A stretch of DNA of 64,000 bases, from the NCBI RefSeq assembly GCF_000143535.2, contig NC_037310.1, positions 3,286,001-3,350,000 on the forward strand. Direction: 5' to 3'. Below the pieces are notes generated by a model. That model saw only the letters and a program-made list of their open reading frames with translations, ran no database searches and had not been told where the DNA came from. Below, one piece after another: positions 35,827-48,539 of the stretch. Both the position numbers and the translations under genes were made by a program. The DNA is from Botrytis cinerea B05.10 (lineage: Eukaryota > Ascomycota > Leotiomycetes > Helotiales > Sclerotiniaceae). The first letter of the stretch is position 1, and each line of letters opens with the position of its first letter.

Positions 35827-38035
35827 ATGGGAGACTCATCAGTCGTCGGGTCCAGATCAAACGATGGCGGATTCCCAGATACTTCACAAGTTCTAACGCA
35901 AGATGCTGCGCAGAATCCAGGAACAGAGTCTCAACAGGATAGCTCAAGGAAAGCCTCGAACAGACCCTCGCAGTTGACCAGCCCTCAGTCAAATTACGCC
36001 TCGAACTTGGCATATTCTCAACATCCCACGTCGCATGCAACACCGGAATCTTTCAACATGACAACACTTAGTGTTACGCTTCCAGATATGTCTTACCAGA
36101 ACTATGGCCAACGATTTCCTCAAAGCCCCGGCGCTCCCTTGCCTTATATGTATCAGACGCAGTTTGCAAATCAAGGCATCTTAAGTCCTCCGCCTACCGC
36201 TTCGTCGTATAGTACACCCTACCAGATGCAATACGGAGTTTATGCGCCAAATCAGCAAATGCACCAACAGCACATGCATATGGCCACCGCCAACCATCAG
36301 TTCTATTTTGGTCAAGGATATATGGGACAACCGCATCAGCAACAACCGCAACAACAACAAACAGGGTCGCAATATTATATACAGCCCAGCAGCTATGGAC
36401 AACAAAGCCAAATCTATACAGGAAATCAAATTGGAATGCAGTATCCGCAGCGCGGTAGTTTCTCTGGGGAAAACAGACCTATGTCACAACACCGCAATGA
36501 TTTATTCGTCAACGTGGCGGGTCAGGTTGGGAAGTCGAATAGCATTAGTAAGCTCTAGGCTTCTTAAACCAGTCTTTCCACCCAATGCTAAGCAAATCAA
36601 AGTCTCTAGTCCAACACAATCATCAGTTGTCAGAGGACCTCCCCGAAAGCCCCGTCAAAGTGGTATGTCTAGTCTGATTCCTAAGTCAAATTTTATTCAG
36701 TGGTCCCCAAAACTAACAAATTTGCGCTAGGACACGCGATTGTGAGCATAATTACCTCTTTCATTTCACATACCATATCAAAACATATATTCCCAGTCTC
36801 ATGTATTCCCTCGAACCCGTATCAAGATTCAAACTTCTTGGTTGATTTATGAAGTCCTTCATTGGTAATCACTAACCTTTCTATGTTTTAGTGGATCGGC
36901 AATTTGCCACCCCAGACAGATCTCATGAGCCTCGTCCTTCACGTTTGCAAAGAGACTGTTGGCCTGGAGTCATTGTTTTTGATATCCAAGAGTAACTGCG
37001 CTTTTGCAAATTTCAAGGATGAGGCTGCATGTGTCGCAGCACAACTCAAGATTCATGATTCAAGATTCCAAACTGTACGACTCGTCAGTCGTTTACGAAA
37101 GGCGTCGGTTGGAACTGTCGGAGGTGTTTCCGTTCCAACGGGTCCAGCAGCCTTGACACTTCCACAGTCATCACCGATCCCATCGATTGATTCAGAAAAT
37201 GAAAAGGTCTCAAAAGCAGCTGATGAAAAGGCACAGGACCCAGACAGGGATTCTCCACCTCTCACAAAAGATAAATTCTTCGTGGTCAAGAGTCTTACAG
37301 TTGAGGATCTAGAGCTAAGCGTACGAAATGGAATTTGGGCAACTCAGACACACAACGAAGAAGCTTTGAATAAGGCATACCAGGTAATGTTAATCCGGAC
37401 TTCAGCCGAGACACTCTAACATGAAACGACAGGCGGCAGATAATGTCTATCTCATATTTTCCGCGAATAAATCAGGCGAATATTTTGGGTACGCACGCAT
37501 GATCTCACCCATCAACGAGGACCCAGCAGCAGCCATTGAATTTGCGCCCAAAGCCCAGGCGGTCGAGGATCCCGATCTTCCCAAAGCGATCTCAACGCCA
37601 GCATCTGAATTTGCACCCAAAGGGCGCATTATCGATGATTCAGCCCGAGGAACAATTTTCTGGGAAGTCGAGCATGACGATTCCGAAGAGGTAGATGAAG
37701 ATGATAGATCCCAGAGTGGCAAGAGCGATGTGGAAGGCGATGCGCCGTCAAAGGCTTGGGGCAAACCGTTCAAGCTTGAATGGATATCGACGACTCGATT
37801 GCCGTTCTATCGTACACGCGGACTTCGTAACCCGTGGAACTCAAATCGCGAAGTGAAGATCGCGAGGGATGGGACTGAGTTGGAAACGAGTATTGGGAAG
37901 AGATTGGTGGGGCTTTTTCATAGGGTTCCAAGTCCGGTTGTACCCAGTTTGCCTCAGGTGCAGGGTATGCCGATGCCGATGCCCATCCAAATGATGCCTC
38001 CAGGTGGATATCAACAGATGCGTTCTTATAATTAA
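35827..38035 (+). CDS. RRM plus YTH-domain RNA-binding protein (probable m6A reader)
   Basis: Exons 35827-36547, 36603-36662, 36731-36741 (11 nt), 36892-37383 and 37433-38035 give 628 residues. Residues 1-240 are Gln/Ser/Pro/Tyr-rich and disordered. An RRM follows (265-336; RNP2 W-I-G-N-L-P, RNP1-like N-C-A-F-A-N-F), then a YTH domain (391 to about 580: K-F-F-V-V-K-S-L, N-V-Y-L-I-F-S-A-N-K-S-G, L-P-F-Y-R-T-R-G-L-R-N-P-W-N). Trp413 and Trp505 occupy aromatic-cage positions that bind N6-methyladenosine. The YTH core is interrupted by about 50 residues plus an acidic stretch. It probably acts in mRNA or meiotic-transcript control. The start at 35827 is the Met nearest the conserved part; an in-frame upstream Met exists at 35671. 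The 11-nt exon gives G-H-A-I before the RRM. Confidence 0.9.
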
Positions 38036-41000
38036 GATGAGAAGGGACGCCGATGTGGATATCAATCAGATTGGGTGTGGAAAATGACGTGGAAAAGTTT
38101 CTTCATTTTTTGTGTTCATTTTTCGTGTTGGCTCGGGCGCCCTGCCCTTCTTCTTTCATTGTACGCATGCATGCTGGACAACGCACGTTAACATTCTCTT
38201 TTGGACGATATTGAAGATGAATGAAAGGTCTTGGATCGACGCGAACCATGCGACCCGGACGGCATACGATTCACGATTATCACAAAAGGACAATATTGAG
38301 GTTAATTTTTGAGAGAAAGAGTTGGATTGCTTGGCGAAGCGTCACATGAGTATTGAGCGAGCGAGCGAGTCTTGCGATCATGATTTTGATTTCGTACCTG
38401 TGCAATTTTGTGGTATGTCTGTATACGTACATGTAGCCATGTTGTATTAGCCATGTTCTCATGTAGTTATTGTCTAGAAAACCCTCAAATATTTCAATGT
38501 AAATTCATTCAATTTGCGATGTTCCTCGTTCATGCTCCGGCATCTTTACTTCAATTGTTTCCCTTCACAAAACTCTCTCCTCCAAAATCTTACCCAAAGA
38601 AGTTTCTTCGGTAAGATAGAAAAAAATATGTCGAAATTTGCCACCTCACGCTATCCATAGACAATATCATCCATGCACCCAAGAGTCTTCCCCGCCTAGT
38701 TGTATTACCGCCGGCATTTCGCCAAACTCAAACTCAAAATCAAACACGATGACAAAGATGTAAAGATCAGACGATTTACTCATAATCAAGACGGAATATA
38801 CCGATGAATTGAGCAAAAGTACAAACTTTATCGAATAGGATGGACGTAAGCGGCGCTCCCCCTTAAGAATTTTTATCGCTCGCTTATTTACACATTACCA
38901 ACGAGATGCTTTGTAGTGGAATGAACGAATCGTATATTACAGTCGGATTTCAATTTAAATCCGAAACACAGATAATGAGTGTGGCAAATTTCTCTTCTTA
39001 TCAAATATATATTGCGACGGATAATAAGACGTGGCTGTGATTTTGTAGATCTGGGAGGGGAAGGGATTTGCAGTTTGCGAAACTTAAGACGGCATGGAGG
39101 CGCACACATGTGATTACTAGGTATGGGTGTGCGGATGGGTGAGTGGCAATTATGTAAAGCCACACTGGATTAGAGGCGCACACTGTGTAGCATGAACGGT
39201 AACACATCACATGCAAAAGCGTCGTATATGTTCTGGTAAATTATTGTTTTGGTATATCTAAAAGTAGTCTGGACTTAGATATTTGTGACGTCGAAATCTG
39301 AAGAATCGTCAAAATTCCCACATATTCGGTGTCTATAACTTATACTTGCTGCGAAAATAATATCATGTAACTTGCGTAGGAGAGAATACTCACACAGGAT
39401 GGATTTTGGTTCGAGAACATAGGCTATTTAAGAAATATACTCACCTCAAAAGTATCCCTTCTACCAAAAAGTTACAACCCCGGAGCGATGAGATGGAGTG
39501 ATAGTTAAGAAGTCTTTGCTATACCAGCCATTTCGCGAGACACTCTGTCGGATCATAAGCGAAGCTATTTTAAGATTCGAATTGAGGACAGCACATGTTT
39601 GCGAAAACAAATCAGCCAAATCTTTTGATCGAAGAAGCGAGAGATGCTGATGCAAGATTGCCATTCGCTCGCTTGGGAGTCGATCGAAATATTATTGACT
39701 GAACTTTCTACTGTTCCCTACTTTCTTCGGTGTTAGTAGATACCATCCCATCGAGACGACAAACATATGCACTGCAGAAAAGTCAGCTTTACGTTCAGGA
39801 CCCAATCACTTTGAATTTCTATGACACTCTCTTACTACTTTACTCCAGCATATCATGATACTTTGACTTATTCAATGGAGCCAAAACAAACAATTTAAAG
39901 AGCTCATTTACCAAATAATAAATAAGGTTAATCGCTTGTTTTGAGTAAACCTTTTCCTTCAGTAGTTATGACTACTATCCTACTACACATGATTTTGTGA
40001 GGAGGTTGAAACCTGAAACCCGGAAATATTCTTTGATGCTATTTCCGTCACAAGAACTACGGGCTAGAAAACATATACGTATAGTCTTCGCTCTGTAATC
40101 TCGTAATCTGCAGGATATGAAAGACAACTACGGCACTTAATCGTCCCGCATATATTATGCATATCCTCCAGCATTCTTTTCTATCATCGTGGGTGTTGTC
40201 TAGAATATCTCTTCCGGATTCTTCCAGCTGCAAGTACATGGCCTAAGGAATATTCGCAAGACTTCGGTAGTTATCTGTGACCTTGCTATCCCAGAAAACA
40301 AGATGTCTTCGCAGCGCAGTCCATTTAAAGGAAATTAGCGAATTGTTTTTTTTTGTCTCCTTACCATGGCTTTTGAAGAGGGGGGGGAGGGAGGGGCGGA
40401 GAAACGTTTTATCAAAGTGCTATATGTACTGTGGTCCAGGTAAGGAGGGACCAAGTTCCATTATCGAGTGCACTAGTATCAGAGACGGTACGATGGGGTA
40501 GATATACAACGAATAGGTCCTGAAACCCAAATGAACAACCTAACTTTGTTGGTGGCTTTAACCAGTTGCGTAATCACAAATGAATGATGCATATATCACT
40601 TTAAATGGTATTAAGAATGTTAGAACTCAAAATAAAATCTCAACGACAGCACATGCTTCCGTGTATATGGGTTAGCTAGAGGAATAATCCAAAGACTGCC
40701 ATATAAAATAAGACGTGTTCATTGCCGGATATATCATGGATCTACTCTCGGTGCTTCATGCACTGCCCGCTAAAGCACCACCGTCAATCCACAGCGAATG
40801 CTCAAATGCAGACTCCTTGCTGCTACCAATATCATATTCCACAGTGGTGTACAAAATCTAAAAACAAAATGAATAGTATCCCACCCCAATGAAGCCGACA
40901 TGGCTAACTTGACGATCTGAATAAAATTGAGACGTAAGTCAAGAGAGGTATGGATCTGTTGCTCCCCCTTGACTTTAATATAACAGTCGTTATATGTAGA

Positions 41001-41039
41001 TAAGACGTTACTTATCTCACCAAGATGATTGGAAAACAA
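38036..41039. other. Intergenic, no gene supported
   Basis: 3 kb with only short ORFs of unlikely composition. About 38041-38500 is probably the 3' UTR of the YTH gene. A homopurine run of G/A occurs near 40376-40410. I see nothing else. Confidence 0.5.
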
Positions 41040-42430
41040 TATATAGTGGTTTGTTTCGGATTTTAGCAAATACGCAGTGGTCTTCGAGCACCACGTTTTG
41101 TCATCAACACAGTGGATCCGGTAAATATTAAGTCTCTTCTAAATTTAAACTCCTTGGTGGAAGGTTTGATGATAATATGTCCAAAAGAAGATGTACAGCT
41201 GACCATTTGATAGCACACCTTTTCAGGGCACGAGGTAGTATCTTCGCACCCTAATGAGAGATGACATTTTTACACAAGGAGGTGCATCATGGAAGCGTCT
41301 CCGAAACACGTCGCCCTCGTTGTTCTCACTCAAACGTACCAATATCCTTACATGGGTTGAAGAACACAGTCAACGTATCAAGTATGTACCAGAAAATAAA
41401 TCATTGGCTTACAGCCATTATTTGACCGGTCTGCTTTGACTGCCACTACATCCTTTCTTTCCGGCTGATCCACGAATGTATTCCAGGATTCAGCTGCAAC
41501 CTAAGACGCTTCCAAAGCTAGATTTCGGAAGCACTACTTATGCTTTAAGAACACCTGCTTCGCTGGAGTCGCATAGGCAAATCAAACTCGTTGATTGGTG
41601 GCAAACAATTTCGTGAGAAGAACTCAGTTGTGATTCATCGACGGAGCGGTTCAAAGGGGGATTTCTTTGGGCCCAAAAGACATAGATAGCAATTCTCACA
41701 ACTTTCTGGACGCTTTGGTCCAAGAAACGCAAGATCCCCAAGTCTTGCGGAGCAGCTATCAAATATCATGTTCACTGTTAGAGGTTCAATAGCATGTATC
41801 CTCACATGGACTTTGCATGTTCGCCCGCGGTCATTGATGACTTTGATGACGAGGATAATTCCCATTCTCGTGTTCTAGAGCATCAACTCAAGACATTTTA
41901 AAAGCTACGAGGAGATACATTCAACTGTCGAAGTCACAATTAGGCTAAGATCGCCAGATATAAATGATTTAAAGAGGATGAAATGTTTGAACTCCGTTAT
42001 GAAAGAAGGAATGGCTACTCTCAGTCTCCAACGTGGTCATTCTGACAGATGATGCCCTTCGATTACATCCTACCGTTTCCATCAATTCACGGACCGCTCT
42101 TGAAGTAATCATATTAATAGTAGGAGGGATTTAGATCGGGCCAATTCTGCAGTGGTTTGAAAAGACCCTTTTAAGGCGTATGTGCTGCATCGCCTACCTA
42201 ATTTTTTTTTTATAGAGCAGATGTCAGCTTTTTCTGCCCAGAGCGCTAGGATTCAAATGGAAACAGTATCATATATCTTAAGAACACTGGGTATGGATAT
42301 TTGTCATTCAATTCAGGGCCAAGAGTTAGCTTGGGATGCAAGTAATGCCATGCAAAATAGCAGTACAAAACACATTAATAACGATGGCTTCATGTATAGA
42401 GATGACTTTGTAACCGTTCGCATATTGTAG
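41040..42430 (+). pseudogene. Cytochrome P450 pseudogene (CYP52-like alkane/fatty-acid hydroxylase type)
   Basis: P450 landmarks appear in the right order but in different frames and broken by stops: V-D-P-V-N-I-K-S-L-L near 41112; D-I-F-T-Q-G-G-A-S-W-K-R-L-R at 41260-41310; F-L-D-A-L-V-Q-E-T-Q-D-P near 41703; an I-helix remnant (A-C-I-L-T-W-T-L) near 41792; D-L-K-R-M-K-C-L-N-S-V-M-K-E near 41970; the K-helix as D-A-L-R-L-H-P-T-V at 42051 (Asp where E-x-x-R has Glu); and the heme loop F-N-S-G-P-R-V-S-L-G at 42307-42336, where the heme-ligand Cys reads Ser (AGC, 42328-42330). The F-T-Q-x-G-x-x-W and F-N-x-G-P-R wording points to the CYP52-type clan. No intron set restores it. It cannot bind heme normally even if transcribed. 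Confidence 0.85.
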
Positions 42431-43922
42431 AACTTCTGAATTCTTGACTTGAATTAAGAGACAAGAAAAATTATTGCAGGAGTAGAGAATTGAGATACAA
42501 TTTTGACGCTTGTCAGTATAGATGGATGTCGGGTACCGGTTGTAGCAACAATTGAGGGCTTATGAGTCCAAACCTGGAATGAATGAATAAACTTGTCCAA
42601 AATATTACTATACACACACCTAGCACACGAAGCGCAAGGGCTAGTCGGCTCTAAATTCACACCCTGCAAAATGCTAATTATAATTGTTTAACTTTGAAAG
42701 ATTGAGATGGAAATGAAAGCGTACAATAGAACAAGACATAATACACGCAGAGGTAGGTAAATACTTCTTGAACAAGTGATACGTTCGTGCACCTGAGATA
42801 GTGACGTGCAACATCATCTCTTCCATACCTACCTCGTTATGTATTATACATCTTGTATGGTCGGTCTTGCTTTTTCCCATCCTGATATCGACGACTGTAA
42901 CCACACGACAACACGCCTGAACTGCAAAAACAACCAAGATGAGTGATGTTTGCAGGCTTGATTCTACAGTTTCATGAGTCATGACAGGTCAGAAAAGGGC
43001 TGGAGACGGGATGAAGATATAACGGCATCAAGTCGCGTCTTATGCCACTCAAGCCATGTAACACACGCTGACTTTGTGCTTCATGGGCTTGCTTGCACGA
43101 ACAAACTGCGATATGCCACTCTCTTGATATTGATAAGATCGAGACTACATGCATGGAGCATCGTGTCATGGCAACCTGGCTGTGTACGGGTTCTCAAAGG
43201 TGTCGACAGCAGTCATGCTTCAGATATCCAACCTCCAGATCATACATATCGGGATCACACGTTGTGGCATCTGGTGTACTTGGATGATTCCATCAACAGC
43301 AAGTACCCACTGATCACATATTTCATCATCATGACGCGGCAATGCATCGAATCAAATATCAAAAAAATACAAATTTACAGATTGGAATGTATGGCCAATC
43401 ATTGCGACCCTTCCTATAGTGAAAAAGGAAGCGCCGCACCCAAGATCGATCAATTTCTCTCCATTTCGACTGACGATTCTCAAGGTCGTGGAAACCTCAC
43501 ATCATCACGAATGATGACGGGTTTCTCACCGAAAATGCTTTATAGCGAATGTGATGTATGCGTTGTACTTCCGAAGAAGTTTGTGAAGAAGAAAAAGAGA
43601 AATCTTGCGAAGTTTCTGAAGCTTTTTATCATCAATTTTTTCATTCGCTTAATCATCAGCCATCTAAGCCATTTCAGGATTAGTGCCAATCACCCCACCA
43701 CCCAACCCGCGAAATGGGACAAGCCTGACAAAAAAACTCATTGACTGACCTGTTGCCCCGCGTTGAATCGTAATTTGTAACAAACTTCATCGTTTGATTC
43801 AAAATCTCCAGATTTTTATTGATTTATTAAAGTGCGTGATAAATTGTTCAATTCCATCTCGCTTTCCTTCAATTTGTATCAATTACTTTTTTGACTGACA
43901 CACATTCTCGCAGTAAAGCACA
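42431..43922. other. Intergenic upstream of ADE17
   Basis: A 256-codon ORF (42974-43744, plus) lies here. It has no domain, odd composition and a Lys-rich tail, and is probably chance. The last 180 bases should hold the ADE17 promoter. I see no other feature. Confidence 0.45.
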
Positions 43923-45937
43923 ATGTCTGCCCAAAAGACTGGTCAGTTAGTCTTATGCCATTCAGTTCTGGAAGAGAAGATCGCAATTAATGGAACCTCG
44001 TCGACTGACATGATTCAATAGCTATCATTTCTGTCTATGACAAGAAGGGGCTTCTTGACTTGGCCAAGGGTTTGATCAAGCAGAATGTTCGTCTTCTTGC
44101 TTCAGGTGGGACCTCTAAAATGATTAGAGAGTCTGGTTTCCCAGTCGAGTAAGACATTTTCCCTTACGTTTTGAACTTCTCAAACTTCCAAATCTCATCA
44201 TCAACGCCATGATATATCAATTACATCTCTGACATTTACGATTAGAGATGTTTCCGCAATCACTCATGCCCCAGAGATGTTGGGTGGTAGAGTCAAGACA
44301 CTCCATCCATCAGTTCACGCCGGTATCCTTGCTCGCGATCTTGCATCCGACGAAAAAGATCTCGCAGAGCAAAATATCGACAAAGTTGACTACGTCATCT
44401 GCAATCTTTACCCTTTCAAGGAGACAATCAACAAGATTAATGTTACAATCCCTGAGGCTGTCGAGGATATTGATATTGGAGGAGTTACTTTGATCAGAGC
44501 TGCTGCCAAAAACCACACTCGCGTCACAATCTTGACCGACCCAGGAGATTATCCAGAATTCTTGGAAGAACTTGAGAAGGGTGATGTCACAGAGCGCAGC
44601 AGAAAGTTGTATGCATTGAAGGCATTTGAACATACTGCAGATTATGACGCTTCCATCTCGGATTATTTCCGTAAGCAATATGCTGGAGAGGGTGTACAAC
44701 AACTTGCTTTGAGATATGGTGCCAACCCACACCAAAAGCCTGCTCAAGCTTATGTCAGTGAGGGGCCCATGCCATTCAAGGTTCTTTGTGGCTCTCCAGG
44801 ATATGTCAATCTTCTAGATGCTCTTAATGCATGGCCTTTAGTCAAGGAGCTCAAGGCCGCCCTTGGTCACCCAGCAGCGGCCAGTTTCAAGCACGTCTCA
44901 CCTGCAGGCGCTGCTATCGGTGTTCCTCTCACAGCTGATGAGCGCAAAGTCTACATGGTCGATGACATTGCTGGCTTAGAGAACTCTCCTTTGGCTCAGG
45001 CATACGCACGTGCCAGAGGTGCAGACCGAATGAGCAGTTTCGGAGATATGATTGCATTGAGTGATATCGTTGACGTTCCAACTGCCAAGATTATTTCAAG
45101 AGAAGTTTCGGATGGTGTTATTGCTCCAGGCTTCGAGGATGCTGCCCTTGAAATTCTGAGAAAAAAGAAGGGTGGTAAGTACCTTGTCCTCCAAATGGAC
45201 CCCGACTTCACCCCACCTACTCAAGAGACAAGAACCGTTTATGGTATCAATTTGAGCCAACGCCGCAACGATATCGTCATTTCACCCAAGTCATTCTCTT
45301 CTATCATCACACCAAAAGAATCCGCCCCTCTTTCCGACTCAGCTGTCCGAGACTTGACAGTGGCTACTATCGCATTGAAATACACACAAAGTAACTCTGT
45401 TTGCTACGCTCTAAATGGTCAAGTTATTGGCTTGGGAGCTGGTCAACAATCTCGCATTCATTGCACCAGACTTGCCGGAGATAAGGCCGACAACTGGTGG
45501 TTGAGGTTTCACCCACGTGTTTTGGGTATCAAGTTCAAGACTGGTACCAAGCGCCCTGACAAGAGCAATGCAATTGATCTCCTCGTCAGTGGGGAATTGC
45601 CAAAATCTGGTCCAGAGCGTGAAGGATATGAAGGGTTCTTTGATGAGGTTCCTGCCGAGTTCACTGAACAGGAGAGAGAAGAATGGATGTCGAAACTCAC
45701 TCAAGTTGCAGTTTCCAGTGATGCATTTGTAAGTTTACGTTATTTCCCTTCCATCATTTTATACACTACTAACATGACCAGTTCCCATTCATCGACAATG
45801 TCTACCGTGCTGCAAGATCAGGTGTTAAGTACATCGCTGCACCAAGTGGCAGTCAAAATGATTCATATGTCTTTGAAACTGCTGAAAAGCTTGACATCAC
45901 ATTTGTCGAGCAAAGCATTCGTTTGTTCCACCACTAA
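43923..45937 (+). CDS. ADE17: Bifunctional AICAR transformylase / IMP cyclohydrolase
   Basis: Exons 43923-43941 (19 nt), 44022-44148, 44246-45728 and 45782-45937 give 594 residues, matching yeast Ade16/17 (591-592). It catalyses the last two steps of de novo purine synthesis, formylation of AICAR by 10-formyl-THF and cyclisation to IMP, in the cytosol. The N-terminal IMP cyclohydrolase has the MGS-like fold ([32 protein letters not shown]). The C-terminal transformylase has L-R-Y-G-A-N-P-H-Q and the catalytic Lys264-His265 in S-F-K-H-V-S-P-A-G. The protein ends R-L-F-H-H, as in most homologues. The short last exon is needed for that ending; read-through at 45729 gives a false C-terminus. Confidence 0.96.
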
Positions 45938-48539
45938 ACTGCCTATTCCGTAAGGTTCGGGATAGAGAGCGGACATTGCAAGGTTGGAAACCTTGCTTCA
46001 ACCCATTTGAGGGGAAAATTAGAGATACCCTACCATAGAAACGACCCACAGGGCGTAACGTGATATGAAAATTCAACATTTATGACAATTTTTTCAATTG
46101 AGCTACCTTCCACAATTTCTTCTTTGCTACCATTATCTATGGAGTATCTATATGTAGTATAATCCACGTGCATAATCAGAGTAAGACAAACTCATCGAAT
46201 TCTTGCGACTTCCTGAAACGTTGGATTGGGCAGGAAATGATACGACCGTTTTTGCCGACCCATTGGCCCAGACATGCAGCCATGACTTTCAACTGGAAAC
46301 ATGAATCTGCAACATGCAATGGACTTTTTTTTAGAACATTATTATATCATCTGAGGTATGGCAATGCTGAAAAGGCGTTTGTAGATCGTAGGTGTCGCTT
46401 TTGACTGGTGCGTTCAACACCACCTGAGAGGGTAGATGATGGGCGAACAGAGTCAGCACTAGAATTGCAGCATCTCTTGTGCAGCAGCCAGTGTGAGGCA
46501 TGTTCGTACGGGTAACTGCTTACCCAGCATTCAACTCAGATGGGTTACGGACTTTGGGGGAAGAGCCTATTCATGCTTATGATATATTTTATTGCCATCA
46601 TTATTGTTGTTATCGTTACATCTAGATTTCTAATGGAGCGGGTGAGCGGGAAGGCGTCTGGATTGTGGTTTGTCTCCGGTCTTTTTAAAATAGAAACGAG
46701 GGAAATATGTTGGAATTGATTGCATGGATTGAATGAAAAATTTCTCTCGACAAAATGATTTGAATTGATAATTTGATTTAATCAATTTTCTATTGTTTTG
46801 CGGCCAGTAATACTAATACGGATGAATGTGTATGCGTGTCCTATCACATCTTATAAATATAGAATCTTTTATCTGGATGATGTGTGTGTGTGTGTATGTA
46901 TGTATGTATGGTACCTGCCTCGAGCCTACGTAGTGCACTGCATGGATGCTTGATGAATCTAATGGGTATTCCTTTGCATTATGATTAATTAACTAGTAGC
47001 ATCTTCAATCATCGACAAAGTTAGCATAGTATATAGCAAAAATAGTTCTTTAATGTCGAGGTAAAATCTATCTATTGGATATCAATCGATGGTAAAATTC
47101 TCTATCGAACGATCAAACGATTGATGTCCAAGCTTCTTTTGATAATGAAGGATTGATTGGAATCCGAAGATCAATACGGTAGATAGAGACTTAGTGATGC
47201 TGGTCAAGGGTCTATCATAATGGTACTTGTGGTACTTACAGAAGTAGATGCCGCCAAGTCCATGCTGGTGAAGGGGAAGGATGGATAAATCGCGATTGGT
47301 GCTGACGCACCTGGTATGTTTGTTTACCGCCCGAGCTAGTCCTCGCTAATGCGGATAGGCTGGGGGAGTAGTTGCTGTTTTAGTTGTGCAAGACTTATCA
47401 CAATCATCAAATGCAACCAAAACACTGGAAGCAATATGTGGATTGTGATTATTGTCCCCTGTTTTTTCATCGTGCACACCATGTTCACATTTAAAAGCAG
47501 CATGTACATCACTAACAAATCATAGCCGAAAGATTCAATTTTCACTCTCACTCGCATGCGTTTCCTTCAAGCATTGATATCTGTTTCCTCCAATCATATC
47601 CTGGTTTGCACCATTCACATATCCAATATGCAGATGCAAAGTGCCAAAGAGGTCAGCCCGGGAGCATTGAAGGGAATTGAATCCCCCGCTCTGCAAATCA
47701 TCGATAAAGACCAGGCCAGAAAAGGGCCCTGAGTGGTGGTGTGTGAAGAGTGGGCGCCAAAAAAAGGATGAGAGATGGGTAGTACCACCTTACTCATTTG
47801 CTCTAACCGTGTAATTTCTGCTTGCAATCTTCTGTCCTCTATATCGTTTTCAATTTCCTCTATCTCTTTCTGTATGTTCAAAAGTATCTTTTTTGCATGT
47901 TTGATATTTTCGTCGTGGCTGAAAACCCAGCAAATGTCGAATAATTTGTATTAAATCTCACTCAGCCTTGTGTTGAGACCGCAGTTCTTGCCCCCAACGA
48001 TCTAGACAATATATCTACAGGTAGAACCAACCTTTCTACTTTTGTTTGGTTCGTGCGAATAGAAAAACGCATCTTTCATGCACACTACCAGCGGGCGTCT
48101 ATTTCGGTCCCAATATCTGTAAGGTTAGACCCCACGATTCATCCAGTTATATTCTTTCCTTTCAGTGCGAGGCCAATATTTGGCCACTAGGTGTCCGATA
48201 TCCTGGTCTTGCATCTGATCAACAAGTCATATCATTGCTCTCCATCTCCCGCTTTCTTCAAACAGTTGTACGAAGCCTGGTATTTTATTCCAATTTCTTG
48301 CTTTTGCCATTGTTGCGCGCGCTACACAAAACCCTACGGCATCCCCTCATCTTGAAGAACTGTTTTGTCTTTTTTCTCCCTTGGTAGCTGGTCTCTAATT
48401 GTACAACCTTCTCTTCCTTTAACCATTTTACTTGCTTGCACTTCCATTGACAGTGCTTCTGGTCAAGTCTCTTTTGGCCTCGCGATATACTCGAGTAACT
48501 TGCGTCAATTTGCCCTTCTTTCCTTTTCAATATATCATA
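45938..48539. other. Intergenic, with a coiled-coil exon-like stretch
   Basis: No complete gene is supported. 46881-46910 is a (TG)n/(TATG)n microsatellite. On the minus strand, about 47928-47790, an acceptor (GTTTTCAG) precedes an open frame with heptad-like Glu/Ile/Leu spacing (A-K-K-I-L-L-N-I-Q-K-E-I-E-E-I-E-N-D) that ends at a possible donor (GTGGTA); no further exon could be assigned. The region just upstream of 48540 is pyrimidine-rich and probably a 5' leader. Confidence 0.45.

Noticed and set aside
36242..36730. 162-codon ORF inside the YTH gene
   Set aside because: It is an alternate frame of the Gln-rich first exon that runs into intron sequence; only its end coincides with the true second exon.
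42974..43744. 256-codon ORF upstream of ADE17
   Set aside because: It has no domain, no recognisable composition or motif, and ends in a Lys-rich then hydrophobic random-looking tail. Its position in the ADE17 promoter region makes chance more likely. Not annotated as a gene.
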